64,000 nucleotides of DNA. It comes from Ichthyophis bannanicus (Eukaryota > Chordata > Amphibia > Gymnophiona > Ichthyophiidae). The position numbers were made by a program, and so were the translations under genes. The notes beneath the pieces are model-generated. The model worked only from the letters and a program-made list of their open reading frames with translations, was not told where the DNA came from and searched no databases. The DNA lies in the NCBI GenBank assembly GCA_033557465.1, contig CM066048.1, positions 16,778,305-16,842,304 of the forward strand. The letters are read 5' to 3'. Positions 22,787 to 33,540 of the stretch are shown piece by piece; positions within the stretch are counted from its first letter, which is position 1, and the number at the start of each line of letters is the position of its first letter.

Positions 22787-23766
22787 TGTATTACACGATG
22801 CAAGGTTCCACATTAGGAAAAAGATTTAGGTGTCATTGTTGATAAGATGCTGAAACCCTCCTCCCAGTGGCGGTCAAGAAGGCAAATAGAATGCTAGGAA
22901 TTATAAGGAAAGGAATGGAGAATAAGACCAAGGATATTATAATGCCTCTGTATCGCTCCATGGTGCAACTACACCTTGAATATTGTGTGCAACTTTGGTT
23001 GCCGTATCTTAAAAAGGATATAGTGAAATTAGAAAAGATACAGAGAAGAACCACCAAAATGGTAAAAGGGATGGAAGGTTAGCCCTATGAGCAGAGGCTT
23101 AAAAGATTAGGGCTCTTCAACCTGGAAAAGAGATGACTGAGGGGAGATATGATAGAGATCTATAAATTAATGAATGGAGTGGAATGGGTAAACATAGATA
23201 AATTGTTTACGTCATAAAAAACTAGAAAGATTAGGGGACATGCAATGAAGCTACAGTGTTGTAACCCATTTAAGACTAATAAGGTAAAATATTTTTTCAC
23301 TCAACCAGTAATCAAACTCTGGAATTTGTTATTGGAGGATGTAGTAAAAGCTGTTAGTGTAGCTGGGTTTAAAAAAGGTTTGGATAAGTTCCTGGAGGAA
23401 AGGCACATAAACCATTATTAAAGAGGACCCGGGAAGTCTACTGCTTGCCCCAATACAAGCATTGTGGAACCTGTGGGTCTTTTTGGGAAACTGCCAGGTA
23501 TTTGTGACCTGGCTTGGCCACTGTTGATGGTCTGATCAGAATAGGGTTGCCAACTGTCTCCAGATGTGCCCGACAGGCTTGATCCAGTCCTGGGTTTACC
23601 CCATTGCATGCAGGGACATGTATTTCTGATTTCTCCATTGCACTCCATAAGAAAAACAAAACTGCATGTCCCTGCAGGCAGTGGGATAAACCTAGGACTG
23701 GATCAAGCCTGTCGGGCGCATCTGCAGCCAGTTGGCAACCCTAGACCAGAATTGCATTGCTTATGT
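22787..23766 (+). mobile_element. CR1 family 1, 5'-truncated, carrying a MITE
   Basis: Plus-strand C-terminal part of ORF2 (frame 22867-23082: KANRMLGIIRKGMENKTKDI, then QLHLEYCVQLWLPYL). After a TAG near 23080 and further lesions comes the family-1 3' UTR. The UTR is split at 23542 by a 202-bp palindromic MITE and ends ATTGCATTGCTTATGTT at 23766. Confidence 0.83.
23542..23743. repeat. Palindromic hAT-like MITE, copy 1
   Basis: Ends TAGGGTTGCCAACTG and its inverse. The two halves pair along nearly their whole length (CCCGACAGGCTTGATCCAGT is mirrored near 23690). Flanked by 8-bp repeats GATCAGAA (23534-23541) and GACCAGAA (23744-23751), one mismatch. Inserted in the CR1 3' UTR, so it is younger than that CR1. 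No coding capacity. Confidence 0.85.
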
Positions 23767-23884
23767 TAAGCCTTTTCTTCCGAGGCAAGGTCACAATGAG
23801 TGCCAGTGAGAATCAAACCCCTTTCTCTTGGGTACAAGGCAGAAGGCAGTTGCTCTCTAACCAGTAGTACTACAAACCTTACGT

Positions 23885-24170
23885 GCCCTTTAAAAGGGGC
23901 GGGGCTAAAGGTAGGTCGGCGGTCAGTTTCCCGCCTCCTTTAGGCGATGAAGGCACGTGGGACGGCAGCGGCGTCTCCCTGGCGACGGCCGTAAACAAAC
24001 GGCCTTGATGGGGGGAAGCTGCTCCCACGCCCTCCGCCGCACATGCGCAGTGCCGCCACTTGAAGCTCGGCGGGGCGGAGCGTCAAAGATGGCGGCGGCT
24101 GCAGTTGCCATGGCGCCCGGCAGGAGCAGGCCCTGAATCCCTGCGCTCGCCGGCTCCGCTTCCCGGACGG
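23885..24170 (+). promoter_or_regulatory. CpG-rich promoter of a candidate host gene
   Basis: A stretch clearly denser in CG than its surroundings, with a GC box GGGGCGGGGC at 23896-23905, an NRF1-like ACATGCGCAG at 24041-24050, another GGGGCGG near 24072, and a YY1-type AAGATGGCGGC at 24086-24096. YY1 sites of this form usually lie just downstream of the start of TATA-less transcripts, suggesting initiation near 24040-24085 on the plus strand. This is the only such island not located inside a retroelement. Confidence 0.6.
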
Positions 24171-24176
24171 ATGAAG
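24060..24176 (+). other. Candidate first exon of a host gene
   Basis: Follows the CpG promoter and ends in ATGAAG followed by a strong donor, GTAAGAG (from 24177). The ATG overlapping the YY1 site (24089) opens only 15 codons before TGA at 24134, so it would be a short upstream frame. The ATG at 24171-24173 is the last before the donor and reads in phase into the candidate second exon at 25200. The exact start is unknown and the initiator context (C at -3) is weak, so this exon may be wholly untranslated. Confidence 0.45.
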
Positions 24177-24853
24177 GTAAGAGTGAGAGGGAGTGATAGA
24201 AGGGTCTGTGGAGCCCCAGGACGGGCCACTGCTTCCCCCAATCCTGTCCGGGCTGGGATGAGATAGGGTAAGAAAAGAGAGCAGCTGCTAGCGGCCCTGT
24301 CTACACAAGAGTGGGCATCTAATTTACTGCCCTACAAATAATATGTTATCCAGTTTCAGGGCTTTATCACATGTCTCTGTGGGGTCAAGTTACACCGTTC
24401 CTGATGCATGCTAGTACTTGTAGTGGCTGACTTCAAAGGGAAAAAATGGGAGAAGCAGGGACTACAAATCCCGCAATGCAATAGGGTAGAGACACCCTCG
24501 GGGAAGTAGAGAAAGGGGAATATCCCCCATGCTTAGGGAGAAGAGGCATCTATGAGTCTGGTGTTTTTAGGATTGTAACGATTATGGAATGAATCATAGG
24601 TTAGGATCGCTTTTTCGTCTCGCATGCAAATAAAAGGTCCCGGTGTGTGTTAAAAATCAGGACCAAAGCTCTAGAATCTAGGTTAAACTAAACACGCATC
24701 AAATCAAAATACAGTATGCAATGTCTATGAAGTACTTTTCTTAGCATAATACAATTTACAGTTGTTCTCATGCTTCCTTAATCTGCCCGAGTGTGCGTGA
24801 AGCCTGAGCCTCTGACAGCTTGGTAGTATTGTCCCCAATAGCTCTGGTGGAAT

Positions 24854-25054
24854 TAGGGTTGCCAACTGGCTCCAGATGCACCCGACAGGCTTGATCTAGA
24901 TCTATGTTTACCCCATTGTATGCAGGGACTTGTAGTCTTGCTTTTCTTATGGAGTGCAATGGGGAAATCAGAACTAGGTGTCTCTGCATGCAGTGAGTAA
25001 ACTCAGGACTGGATTAAGCCTGTCGGGCGCATCTGGAGCCAGTTGGCAACCCTA
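24854..25054. repeat. Palindromic hAT-like MITE, copy 2
   Basis: Same family as 23542-23743: TAGGGTTGCCAACTGG ends, near-complete self-complementarity, 201 bp. Flanked by GGTGGAAT (24846-24853) and GCTGGAAT (25055-25062), seven of eight identical, the 8-bp duplication expected for hAT. Lies in the presumed first intron of the candidate host gene. Confidence 0.85.
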
Positions 25055-25199
25055 GCTGGAATACAAGGAGAACTGAACTAATAGGAAGTGCACCCATATA
25101 TCATCTTTCACCAGGTCATTACAGGTGGGTCTCCTAGACTGCTGTGCAGCTTTGTGCTCTCACCTCGCCCGGCCCAAAATATGCCCCCATAACTTTCAG

Positions 25200-25282
25200 A
25201 AGTGGAAGTTCCATGAAGAACAGACTTATCTGCAGTCAGGGGCTGCTGTGTTGGGGGAAAGCATAATGAGTCTTCTTAGCAA
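25200..25282 (+). CDS. Candidate second exon of a host gene, protein not identified
   Basis: An 83-bp segment bounded by an acceptor (CCCCCATAACTTTCAG, exon starting at 25200) and a consensus donor GTAAGTG (from 25283). It is open in the phase set by the ATGAAG that ends the candidate first exon. The joined start would read MKKWKFHEEQ and continue for about 29 codons, ending in a split codon. An internal ATG gives MSLLS as an alternative start, only loosely reminiscent of the N-termini of STRAD pseudokinases; five residues cannot support that name. No later exon was recognised before the window's repeats resume. Confidence rests on two matched splice sites, an open phase and the nearby promoter. 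Confidence 0.42.
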
Positions 25283-26290
25283 GTAAGTGTTAGCAGGTCA
25301 TTTATATAATATTTGTCTGTTTTGTTTTGCTTTTTTTAACTTAAAATCAGTAGTTGTATCAACAGGATCCCAATATGTTGTGGTCTTATTGTAGTAGTTA
25401 AAGAACATTTCTGCAGCTACCTTTGGAATAGATGTTAGAGTAGTGGTTCATAAACTTGGGGTCATAGAAACATGGCCATTTCCTCTTCTTTCTGGACTTT
25501 CATGGTGACCTATGTCAAGTAGTGACAGTCACTAGTCAGTGGCCTTTGAGCTACTGAACATTCCTTTTCCCTTACTCCTGTTTGGGGAAGCTTCCTGTTA
25601 GACTGGAAACCCATGCAAGAACTGAGGTCTGTAAGAACACATTGCACACTGACACTAGGGACCTTGTGCTGATTGCCTCTTCTGTTGCCGCTGTCTTCCT
25701 GCTTTAGATGAGTGGAGGTTGGTGAAGGAGGCTGGAAACAGCTATTTTTATTTTGTTATCATCTGGGGTCACATTAATTTTCAGTTGTTAAAATGGGGTC
25801 ATACAGGATAAAAATTTTGAAAAGCACCGTGTTAGAGCATCTCTTTCTGATTGAGGGAGTAGAGGCCAATATTATATTTATGCTGTAGAAGTCAAATGAA
25901 GAGTGCATTGGGTGAGAAACCAAACTGATCTCCCTATGCTTTGTAAAATGATCATTAAAACAAATCTTATTTGTAGAATATTTCTATATATTATCAGTTA
26001 TAGCAGATGATCTTTATAACAAATATTCCTTACTGCAGATATGTTTGTTATTAAAAGGTATCTCTGTAATAACATTGGTGGATGTAGGTACCTTGTACCC
26101 CCAAGAAAAGTGTTGTGCTGTTGGGTCATTCTACCCAAAAGTCATCACATTGGGTGGGGAGGGAGTAATGGGGATTAGGCTTTATTTTTTATAGTGCACT
26201 CTGTTATCTTGTCATTGCTTGGGTAATGAGTTTGAAGCTGAAAACACTGGAGAAGATTATAGTTGACACTTTGCTTCTATTAGAGTAATT
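25283..26290. other. Intron-like sequence
   Basis: No recognised repeat or exon. Low CG content and many short frames only. If the exons above are real, this belongs to the following intron. Confidence 0.4.
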
Positions 26291-26299
26291 AATGTGTGC

Positions 26300-26965
26300 A
26301 GCGTGAAAGAATACCAAAGAATCAAACTGACTTCAAAACACTGTTGTCAAACTTATTTACAAGGCCAAAAAATACAATCGTGTAACCTTACTCTTATTCA
26401 AACAGCACTGGCTTCTTACTCCTCTTCAAATTCAGTTCAAAGTTCTCCTCCTGACTCACTAGGCCTTTTATTCAGGCCTTCCCTACAACCTTCACTCCCA
26501 GCTCTCATTTCTTACAACCCATCTCACACACTATGCTCTGCTAATCAGAATCTCCTCATTATCCCCACGAAATCTATTCTGCACTTGAAACCTATAAAGC
26601 CATTGCCTTCAGTTTCGTTGTGCCTTCCCTTTGGAATGCCCTCCGCCTTGAATCTTCATAAAAACAAGTAAAGACTGGATTAAAAACCTGGTGCTTTTGA
26701 ACAAGCGTTCCAGTAATACCCTGACGCCCAACGCCTCATAATTGCTGCCTATGTGTTCCCTACTGTGCTCAGTTTTTTTATTTTTTCCAGTACTTGTCCT
26801 GGCTGATGATGTCCTACATCAGTGCCCCCCCCCCCTCCCCTTTTTGTGTCTCTTGTTTGTCAATATCTGTCTATAATTGATTCCTCTGGCTCCCTATTAC
26901 ATAGATTGTAAAGCACTTAGATGTTATATACCCTAGTGGTATAAAAAATGTTGCAAAATAAATAA
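26300..26965 (+). mobile_element. L2-clade LINE 3' end
   Basis: Plus-strand remnants of the ORF2 C-terminus in several frames: HWLLTPLQIQFKVLLLTHWAF and FYSGLPYNLHSQL near 26405-26500, FPLECPPP near 26620. A UTR with TAGATTGTAAAGCACTTAGA and an AAATAAATAAATA tail follow at about 26955. A frame of 125 codons (26294-26671) is a shifted shadow, not a product. Confidence 0.72.
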
Positions 26966-28555
26966 ATACATATTTATGGGCAAGAGACCAGGATAAACTT
27001 CAGTTGGCTTCCTGCTCTCACACTTATCCATGGACTGCACAGTTTTATGGTTTATGTGGTTCCTAATGATGTCTAGTGAGTTTATGCCAAAGTAAACTCT
27101 GCCCTAAACCTTTACACCAAACTGTCTTAAGCAGCACAGTGCACATGAACATCTTGTTGTCTATTCCTTTTGCCTTTATCTCTCTTTTACTGCATCTTTG
27201 TGATTAGTAATGATTGATTAACTCCATTATGTTTGGCCTTTGCTCGCTTTGCGGTTCTGACTTTATAAGTTTACCTGCACAGCTTAGTTATTCAGTTTTG
27301 CTCAGTACAGAGCCACTGTGCTAAGTTTCGCTTTCCTCCCATTGTCTTGGGGATTGGGTTAAGAATTCTACTGTGGTAGTCAAGTCCTTTTGGAAGGGCC
27401 GAGTGAGATAGTACCCACCTGTGGAACCAGCATACATTTTACTATGAGTGCTATACAACAGTAGATGTGAACGCCCACGGCCACTCCTGAACGGCTGTAT
27501 CATCAGATGGGAACCCTCTCTTCTTTCCCCCGCTGCTTGGTGCACCGTCCTCATGGTGATACTACATTTTAATATATTTCTGAATTGAGATACTTTTTAT
27601 GCTTTTAATATTGTTTGATTTTCATGTTGTAAGCTGGTTCGAGTTTGTGAAAAGCAGAGTACAAATGTGGGAATAGGATAGTTTTGAGCAAACATAGTAA
27701 ATGTAACAGGGATGAGTACAAGTTCTCTTCTCAAAGGCCTTGCCTAAATGATCACATTCTTACATTTTAACAGACAGAAGGGAGGGATAAAACAATAACT
27801 TTGTTACAAAATCCAGTGGTTTTCTTCATTTAGCTATATAAAAAGCATTTTTCCTCATAGACAAAAAAAGCTAGAAACGTCTAGCCTCAGAATCCCTGCA
27901 GCTCTCCAAAAACGCAGGGAAAACGTTTGCTATCCATTTGGGTACCTCACTGATATTTGTTTCAATAAAATCCTTGATTTTTCAGAAATAGGCTTGTTTT
28001 TCACATACTGCCCTACCACAAAACAGGAACAGTACAGCATTACAGGTTTCATACCCCTTAGCCCCTCTAATGCACTTCACCAGCACAGAGCAGCAGCAGT
28101 GCAGGCTTCCCCTCTGGCCCCCAACACAAACACTGCCCTTCCACTGAACAGGTGGGCTTTCTTAAGGTGCACTACAATACCAGCACAGTCTGTTTCATAG
28201 CCTCTCCATTTAAGACTTGCTGGATGTGCTTTTAGAAACTTTCCTCTTATTCTGAGCTGTTGGGAATAAGTGGCCTTTGGTTTGTTTATTAATTTCTATA
28301 TAGTATTGTGTACCGGAGGGCAGTGCATTCCTCTGTGGGAGTGAGTGCCCATGTCTGGCACAGTGTGTGCAGTGTGGTTGCCAGGAAACTGGTTACATTG
28401 CCTGTGTGTGTGTGTAAGCAGCATGCACATTGCAGTGGTAAATGTGATGCATGCCAGCTTAACTATTATGTTACCTGTAAATTCAAGGCTAATTTCGAGA
28501 AATTATAGTATAATACAGTCTGTACAAAATTGAGTAAAACTGAGATTAGATTTTA
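26966..28555. other. Mostly unassigned, with a LINE/SINE tail
   Basis: Contains a degraded 3' tail at about 27600-27680 (TTGTAAGCTGGTTCGAGTTT, AAAGCAGAGTACAAATG) and a short GT run near 28400. Otherwise I see no gene, exon or repeat I can name. Confidence 0.45.
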
Positions 28556-29318
28556 AGGGCCTGATATTCAGTGCTGGCGGCTAGCATTGCTAAAACGGCT
28601 AGGCACTGGAGTTAAAATCAGGATATTCAATCTCGGAGCCATATCCAGGCTCCAGCATTGAATATCTGGGCTGCCTGGATTGCCACAAAGCTAATGGGCA
28701 GTGACAATATTCAGCCGCTGCCCAGTTAGCTTCTGTGATGAAAGTTAGGTAAGGGGTTCCTGTGCATATTGCTGACTGGGCAGCCAGGGCCGGTCCATCC
28801 ACTAGGCAAACTAGGTGGCTACCCCTCACCCCCATGAAGCGGCAGCTGAACTGCCTCTTCAGCACTGCAGCGGCCTTTAAAATGGTTACGGCCTGACACT
28901 CCTGCCCCTTCCACAGTAAGTTGCCTTGGAGGAGTAGGTCATGAGTGTGCATGCTTGTGGGCACTTTAAAGCTCAATGCTGCTGCTTCAGAAAAGGAATG
29001 ATCGCTGTTCTGCCCCCCTCACCCGGGTGAGAAGCTGGATGCTGGGTGAGGGGCAGCACAGAGGGCCTGCCTAGGGTGCCAGAAACCCTTGGGCCTGTCC
29101 TGCGGGCAGCAGCTCAATATTGCTGCTGTCTGGTTAGCGATGGGTGCTGCCCCGGCATGCCTTGATATGCTAGCCGCATAGCATCAGGGTGTGTAGTGGC
29201 AGCACCTGCGAATATTCAGCACACTAACCATGTTATTTGCCGCCGAATATCCGCAGAGCGCCATTGACATGGTTTGCAAGTCTGCAAATCATATAATTGC
29301 CTTTGAATATCCCCCCTT
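28556..29318. repeat. ATATTC-rich interspersed repeat, copy 1
   Basis: Bounded by GGGCCTGATATTCAGTG and GAATATCCCCCC, with repeated GAATATC/GATATTC words throughout. It resembles the segments at 32709-33200 and 33408-33525, and its ends are complementary to each other. Interrupted by a hAT-like MITE at 28785-29102. No coding content; probably a non-autonomous DNA element. Confidence 0.6.
28785..29102. repeat. hAT-like MITE in ATATTC repeat
   Basis: Ends CAGGGCCGGTCC and GGGCCTGTCCTG are inverse to each other, flanked by TGGGCAGC (28777-28784) and CGGGCAGC (29103-29110), seven of eight identical. Same terminal type as 12580-12939. Inserted in the surrounding repeat. Confidence 0.78.
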
Positions 29319-29319
29319 T

Positions 29320-29752
29320 TGCTGATAAAAATCAACTGTTTATCTCATTGAGATCAGATCACTCTAGTTCAGTTGCTAAGCTTAAATCAAATGATGGCCC
29401 AGTGCAAGCAAGCTAAAATTCAACCCTTCAAAAAATGAGGTGTTATCATATCACAGTTTGCCTTTCATACCCATATGTCCTCAGTGGGCTGGGATAGTGG
29501 TGTTATGCAAGTTAAAGAGAGTGTGTGGAGTCTGGCGAATGATATAGATTCTACTTTGTCACCAGAACTGAAATTTCCTTTATGATGAATGTTTGCACCA
29601 GCATGCTTTAATAGTGTCACAGATACGACCATTGCAGTAGTCTGTACCTGGGCCTACTGCTGTGAAGTATTAGATGCCTGCAATTGGTGCAGAATGGGTT
29701 GGCTGTTTAAGCTTTACATCGTTTCTAAATTATGCCTGATTTGGTGGCCCTT
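29320..29752. other. No recognisable feature
   Basis: Short AT-rich stretch between repeats. No frame or repeat was identified. Confidence 0.4.
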
Positions 29753-30072
29753 CATAGAAACATGATGGCAGATAAAGACCATATAGCCTACCCATTCTGC
29801 CTATCCATGCTAATTACTAAACTCTACAGTCCCATTTTTCCTTTAGAGATCTGTGTTTGTCCCATGCTTTCTAAGTTTAGGGACAGTTTTTGTCTCTACT
29901 ATTTCCACTAGGAGACTATTCCACGCATCTACCACTCTTTCTGTAAAAATATATTTCTGCAAATTACTCCTGAGTCTATTCTCTTTTCACCTTCATCCTC
30001 TGCCGCCTCATTGCAGAGCTTTGCCTCAACTGAAAGAGGCCCTCCTCTTGTGCATTTATGCCACGGAGGCCT

Positions 30073-31895
30073 TCAAATATCTGCCCTCTCCCTTTCTTCC
30101 AAATCAAGATCCCCAAGTCTGTCCCCATATGCCTTATGACGAAGCCCACTGACCATTTTAGTAGCCATCCTTTGAACTGACTCCATGCTGTTTATATCCT
30201 TTTGAAGGTGCGGTCTCCAGAATTGCACACAATACTCCAAATGAGGTCGCACCAAAGACTTATACAGAAGCACTATCATCTCCTTCTTCCTGCTGGCCAT
30301 TCCTCTCCCTATGCACCCAAGCATTCTTCTGGGTTTTGCTGTCATCTTTTCTACCTGTTTAGACTCCTTAAGATCATCAGAAACAATCACTCCTTGCTCC
30401 CACTCTTCTTTTATGGACAGAAGTACTTCACCCCCTGTCCTGTATCGCTCCCTTGGATCCTTGCAGCCCAAATGCATGACCCTGCATTCTTCAGCAATAA
30501 ATCTCAGCTGATAAATTCTCAACCATTCTTCAAACTTAGCTAGATCCCTCCTCACTTTATTTGCACCTTCCTAGATGTTTACTCTGTTGCAGATTTTGGT
30601 ATCATCCACTAAGAAGAAAACCTTATCTGACAGTTCTTCAGCAATATTGCTAACAACAATGTCACAAAGGACAGATCCCTGCAGCACAATACTGGTAACA
30701 TCCTTTTCCTGTATGCATTGTTGCCTCCCACTCAACCAATTTCTAACCCAGTCCGGCCCTGATTCAGCAAGGTGACTTGCGGGGCTGCACGTCCCAGTGG
30801 GACCTGTAGCCCCGCAAGCCATCCTACCCATATTTCCCCACAGGCTCTCCCTGCACGGCCAGAGCAGCAGTGCAGGGAAAGATGGAGGGGGGGGAGGGGT
30901 GCTGGCCGAGGCAGCAGGATGTACAGGGACGATTCAGGTCACGGCCCTGTACGTCCTGTGACTGGGGTGAGACATGCTGCTTATTCCACCGCAGTGGTGG
31001 AATAAGCAACTGCAGAGACCCCGATCGAGCCTGGGAACCCCCCTGACAGCCGGGAGCAGCACAGGGTGGGTTCCCACTGCCCGATCCGAGCACAGTTGGC
31101 CCTGCCAAGGTTCGGGCGACGGGGTCAGCGATTCTGCGGGGGGACCGGCATACAAGGTGGACATCCCCACATGCATGCAGGGGCATGCCAGGCCGTCTCA
31201 GGGCTCAATCCTGCACTTGTGGGAATGTCTGGTTCCTGTGGTGCAGAATCGGGTCCTAATAGGCCCATGTTGCTCAGAGTCATACAGATGGTCCTCAGTG
31301 GAATCAGGCTCTTGGTCGCTTTACGGTCCATCCCTAGGGCACTCCATTTATTTATAAGTTGCTTGTGCAAAACAGTGTCAGAGACCTTACTGACAACAAG
31401 GACACTGCATCTGGAGGTCTCCCTTGATCCAACTCTCTGGTCACCCAGTCAAAGCAATTAATGAGATTTGTCTGCCAAGATTTGCCTCAGATCCTGCAAA
31501 ACATTAGATTCCCAAAACCTCACTATCAATTGTTTTAGCAGCGTTTCCATTAGTTTACTCACCACAGAGGTCAGACTAACTGGCCTGTAGTTCCCAAGTT
31601 CATCCTTGCTTCCACTTTTGTGTAAAGGGAGCACATGCACCCTTCTCTAGTCCTCTGGGACCATGCCTAACTAAAGAAGCATTGAAAAGGTCAGACAGGA
31701 GAACCGCTAGAACTTCCTAAGTTCCTTCAGTACTCTCAAATGTGTTCCATCTGGCCCCATCGCTTTTTCTACTTTTAGTTTCACTAATTCCTCGTGAACA
31801 CAGTCTTCTGAAAATCGTTCAAGATCTACCTCACTTCTGTTCTTATTTGTTAGTGTTTGCTGAGGTCCTGCTCCTGGTCCTTCATCTGTGAACAC
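30073..31895 (-). pseudogene. CR1 family 3 reverse transcriptase, disrupted
   Basis: N-terminal RT: MGPDGTHLRVLKELRKF (31760-31708), LHKSGSKDELGNYRPVSLT near 31620. After the insert at 30755-31245: WLSGRQQ, and a degraded catalytic site FLVDDTKICNRV near 30600, where FADDTK is usual (Ala replaced, catalytic pair kept). The C-terminal part is an open frame at 30555-30073 containing EECRVMHLGCKD, RPHLEYCVQFWRPHL. Internal deletion, insert and shifts rule out function. Confidence 0.82.
30755..31245. repeat. GC-rich foldback insert in CR1
   Basis: Interrupts the CR1 RT. The centre holds a near-perfect palindrome GCTTATTCCACC-GCAGT-GGTGGAATAAGC (about 30980-31010). The ends GCCCTGATTCAGCA and TGCAGAATCGGGTCC are roughly inverse to each other. 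GC-rich with no frame of recognisable protein. Probably a non-autonomous DNA element. Confidence 0.5.
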
Positions 31896-32708
31896 AGAAC
31901 CAAAATATGTGTTAAGTAGTTCCGCTTTATCCTCATCAATTACTACACATTCCTCCCCTTCACCCCTGCGTCTGACAATACCACTTTTACACTTCCTCTT
32001 CTCACTAACATATCAGAAAAATATTTTGTCGTCCCCCCCCCGCCATTTTACTGCATTGACTATTTTTTCTTCCATTGGTATCTTTTGCTTTGACTACTTT
32101 CCTAACTTCTCTTAGCTTTTCCGAATACTGATGCTTGTCTTCCTCTTTCTGTGATCTCTTACATTTTATGAAGACCACCCTCTTTTTCTTCAACTTTTCA
32201 TCTACTTATTTTGAGAACCATAGTGGCCTCCTTTTCCTTTTCCTTTTACTTACAGTACTTTTCCTAATAGAACGTTTGTTGCCCTTAAAATATTCCCTTT
32301 TGGTTTTGCCCACTGCTTTTCTACATCTTCCAACTGTTCCCCTCCTGCTGATGACTCCTTGAGGTATTGTCCCATTTTGGCTACATTAGCTTTCCTAAAG
32401 TGTAGGACCATCACTTTTGAATGGACTATATCAGCTCTTGGGGAGGCAATCACCTACTATAAAATCGGAAACACTTTCCCCATTCATAAACACTCAGGTC
32501 TAATATGGCTCCCTCACGTGTGGGTTCTGTTACCAGTTACCAGAATAGATCTGTCTTTAAAGAATCCAGGATCTTCTTCCACTGATATTATAGATAAAGC
32601 TTGGAGCCCTATCAGTGGTCTTTAATTTATTTTTATGTATTTAGAACACAATTATACACCACAGCAGCACTGATAAAAACAACAACCAACCAAAAATCCC
32701 CCAAAGCA

Positions 32709-33200
32709 TGGGGCCTGATATTCAGAGTGATTAACGCCATTAGCAGACCTGCTCACCGTGTTAATCGTGGCAACCTGGTATATTCAGCAGCACTAACACG
32801 GTGAGTGCCTCTGAATATCTCCAGATACTGCCACCAAACACCCCATTGACAGCCAGCTAGCATTGTGGTCATATTCAGCCACTGTCCAAATTATTCCTAA
32901 GTGGTGAAAGTTTGGCACATTAAAGGCAGGCCTAACTTTAGTCACAGAAGCTAACCAGGCAGCAACTGTATATTGCCACTTTTGAATGGACTATATCAGC
33001 TTTTGGGGAGACAATCACCCACTATAAAATCAGAAACACTAACTGCCTAGTTAGCTTTGCTGCTGGCCAACCCGGATATTCAATGTTGGTGGCCGGATAT
33101 GGCCCCAGAATTGAATATCTGGTTTACATGTTCAGCAGCGATGAGTAGCTGCTTTACAAGGGCTAACTGCTGTTGCTGAATATTCTCTTTACCCCCAGTT
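32709..33200. repeat. ATATTC-rich repeat, copy 2, with a foreign 64-bp piece
   Basis: Starts GGGGCCTGATATTCAGAG and carries the same GAATAT/ATATTC words as copy 1. Within it, 32977-33040 is nearly identical to 32412-32475, a segment of the neighbouring CR1, in the same orientation. A third short copy lies at 33408-33525. No coding content. Confidence 0.55.
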
Positions 33201-33540
33201 CTATGTGGCTCAAAATTAAATATCCATAAATATAACATAACATAAAGTCACAAGACAATATAAACTCTGCATATCAATTAAATAAGTTCCCATTGTAACA
33301 CTGCTGCACTATCATTGTCATCAGAATTAGTTAACTAAAGACCTTGTATGAGTGGGCTTTTGCTATTTGGAGGAGTGTTGGTCAGATACTGTCCTGGCAG
33401 TGCATTGTGGGGGGATATTCAGCGGCAGCAGCTAACAATTCTAATGTGGCTAGTTGTCGTAACTGAACTTTAAACCTGAATAGTAAATCTCAGGGCCATA
33501 TCCAGTCCTGGCATTGAATATCCATTTCTGTATCATCCTG
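33201..33540. other. AT-rich gap and short ATATTC copy
   Basis: 33240-33290 has a CATAACATAA run. 33408-33525 is a short ATATTC-type repeat ending GGCATTGAATATCC just before the left edge of the next DIRS terminus. Confidence 0.45.

Larger units (their letters stand above)
29753..32625 (-). mobile_element. CR1-clade LINE, family 3, long minus-strand copy
   Basis: Runs from 32625 (linker region) to a 3' end at 29753 (UTR ending inverse of CATAGAAACATGATGGCAGA). The linker has KKKRVVFIKCKRSQKEEDKH. RT parts lie at 31895-31310 and 30830-30580, and the C-terminal part at 30555-30073. A palindromic insert (30755-31245) separates the RT halves. Numerous frameshifts make it inactive. Confidence 0.85.

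Noticed and set aside
23923..24111. Minus-strand frame starting MATAAAAIFDAP as a divergent promoter gene
   Set aside because: It is the complement of the CpG-rich first-exon region. The Ala run reflects the GGC repeats, and there is no donor site or downstream exon on that strand.
25200..25282. Naming the candidate gene as STRADA/STRADB from the MSLLS start
   Set aside because: Five residues are far too few, and no kinase-like exon is visible downstream.
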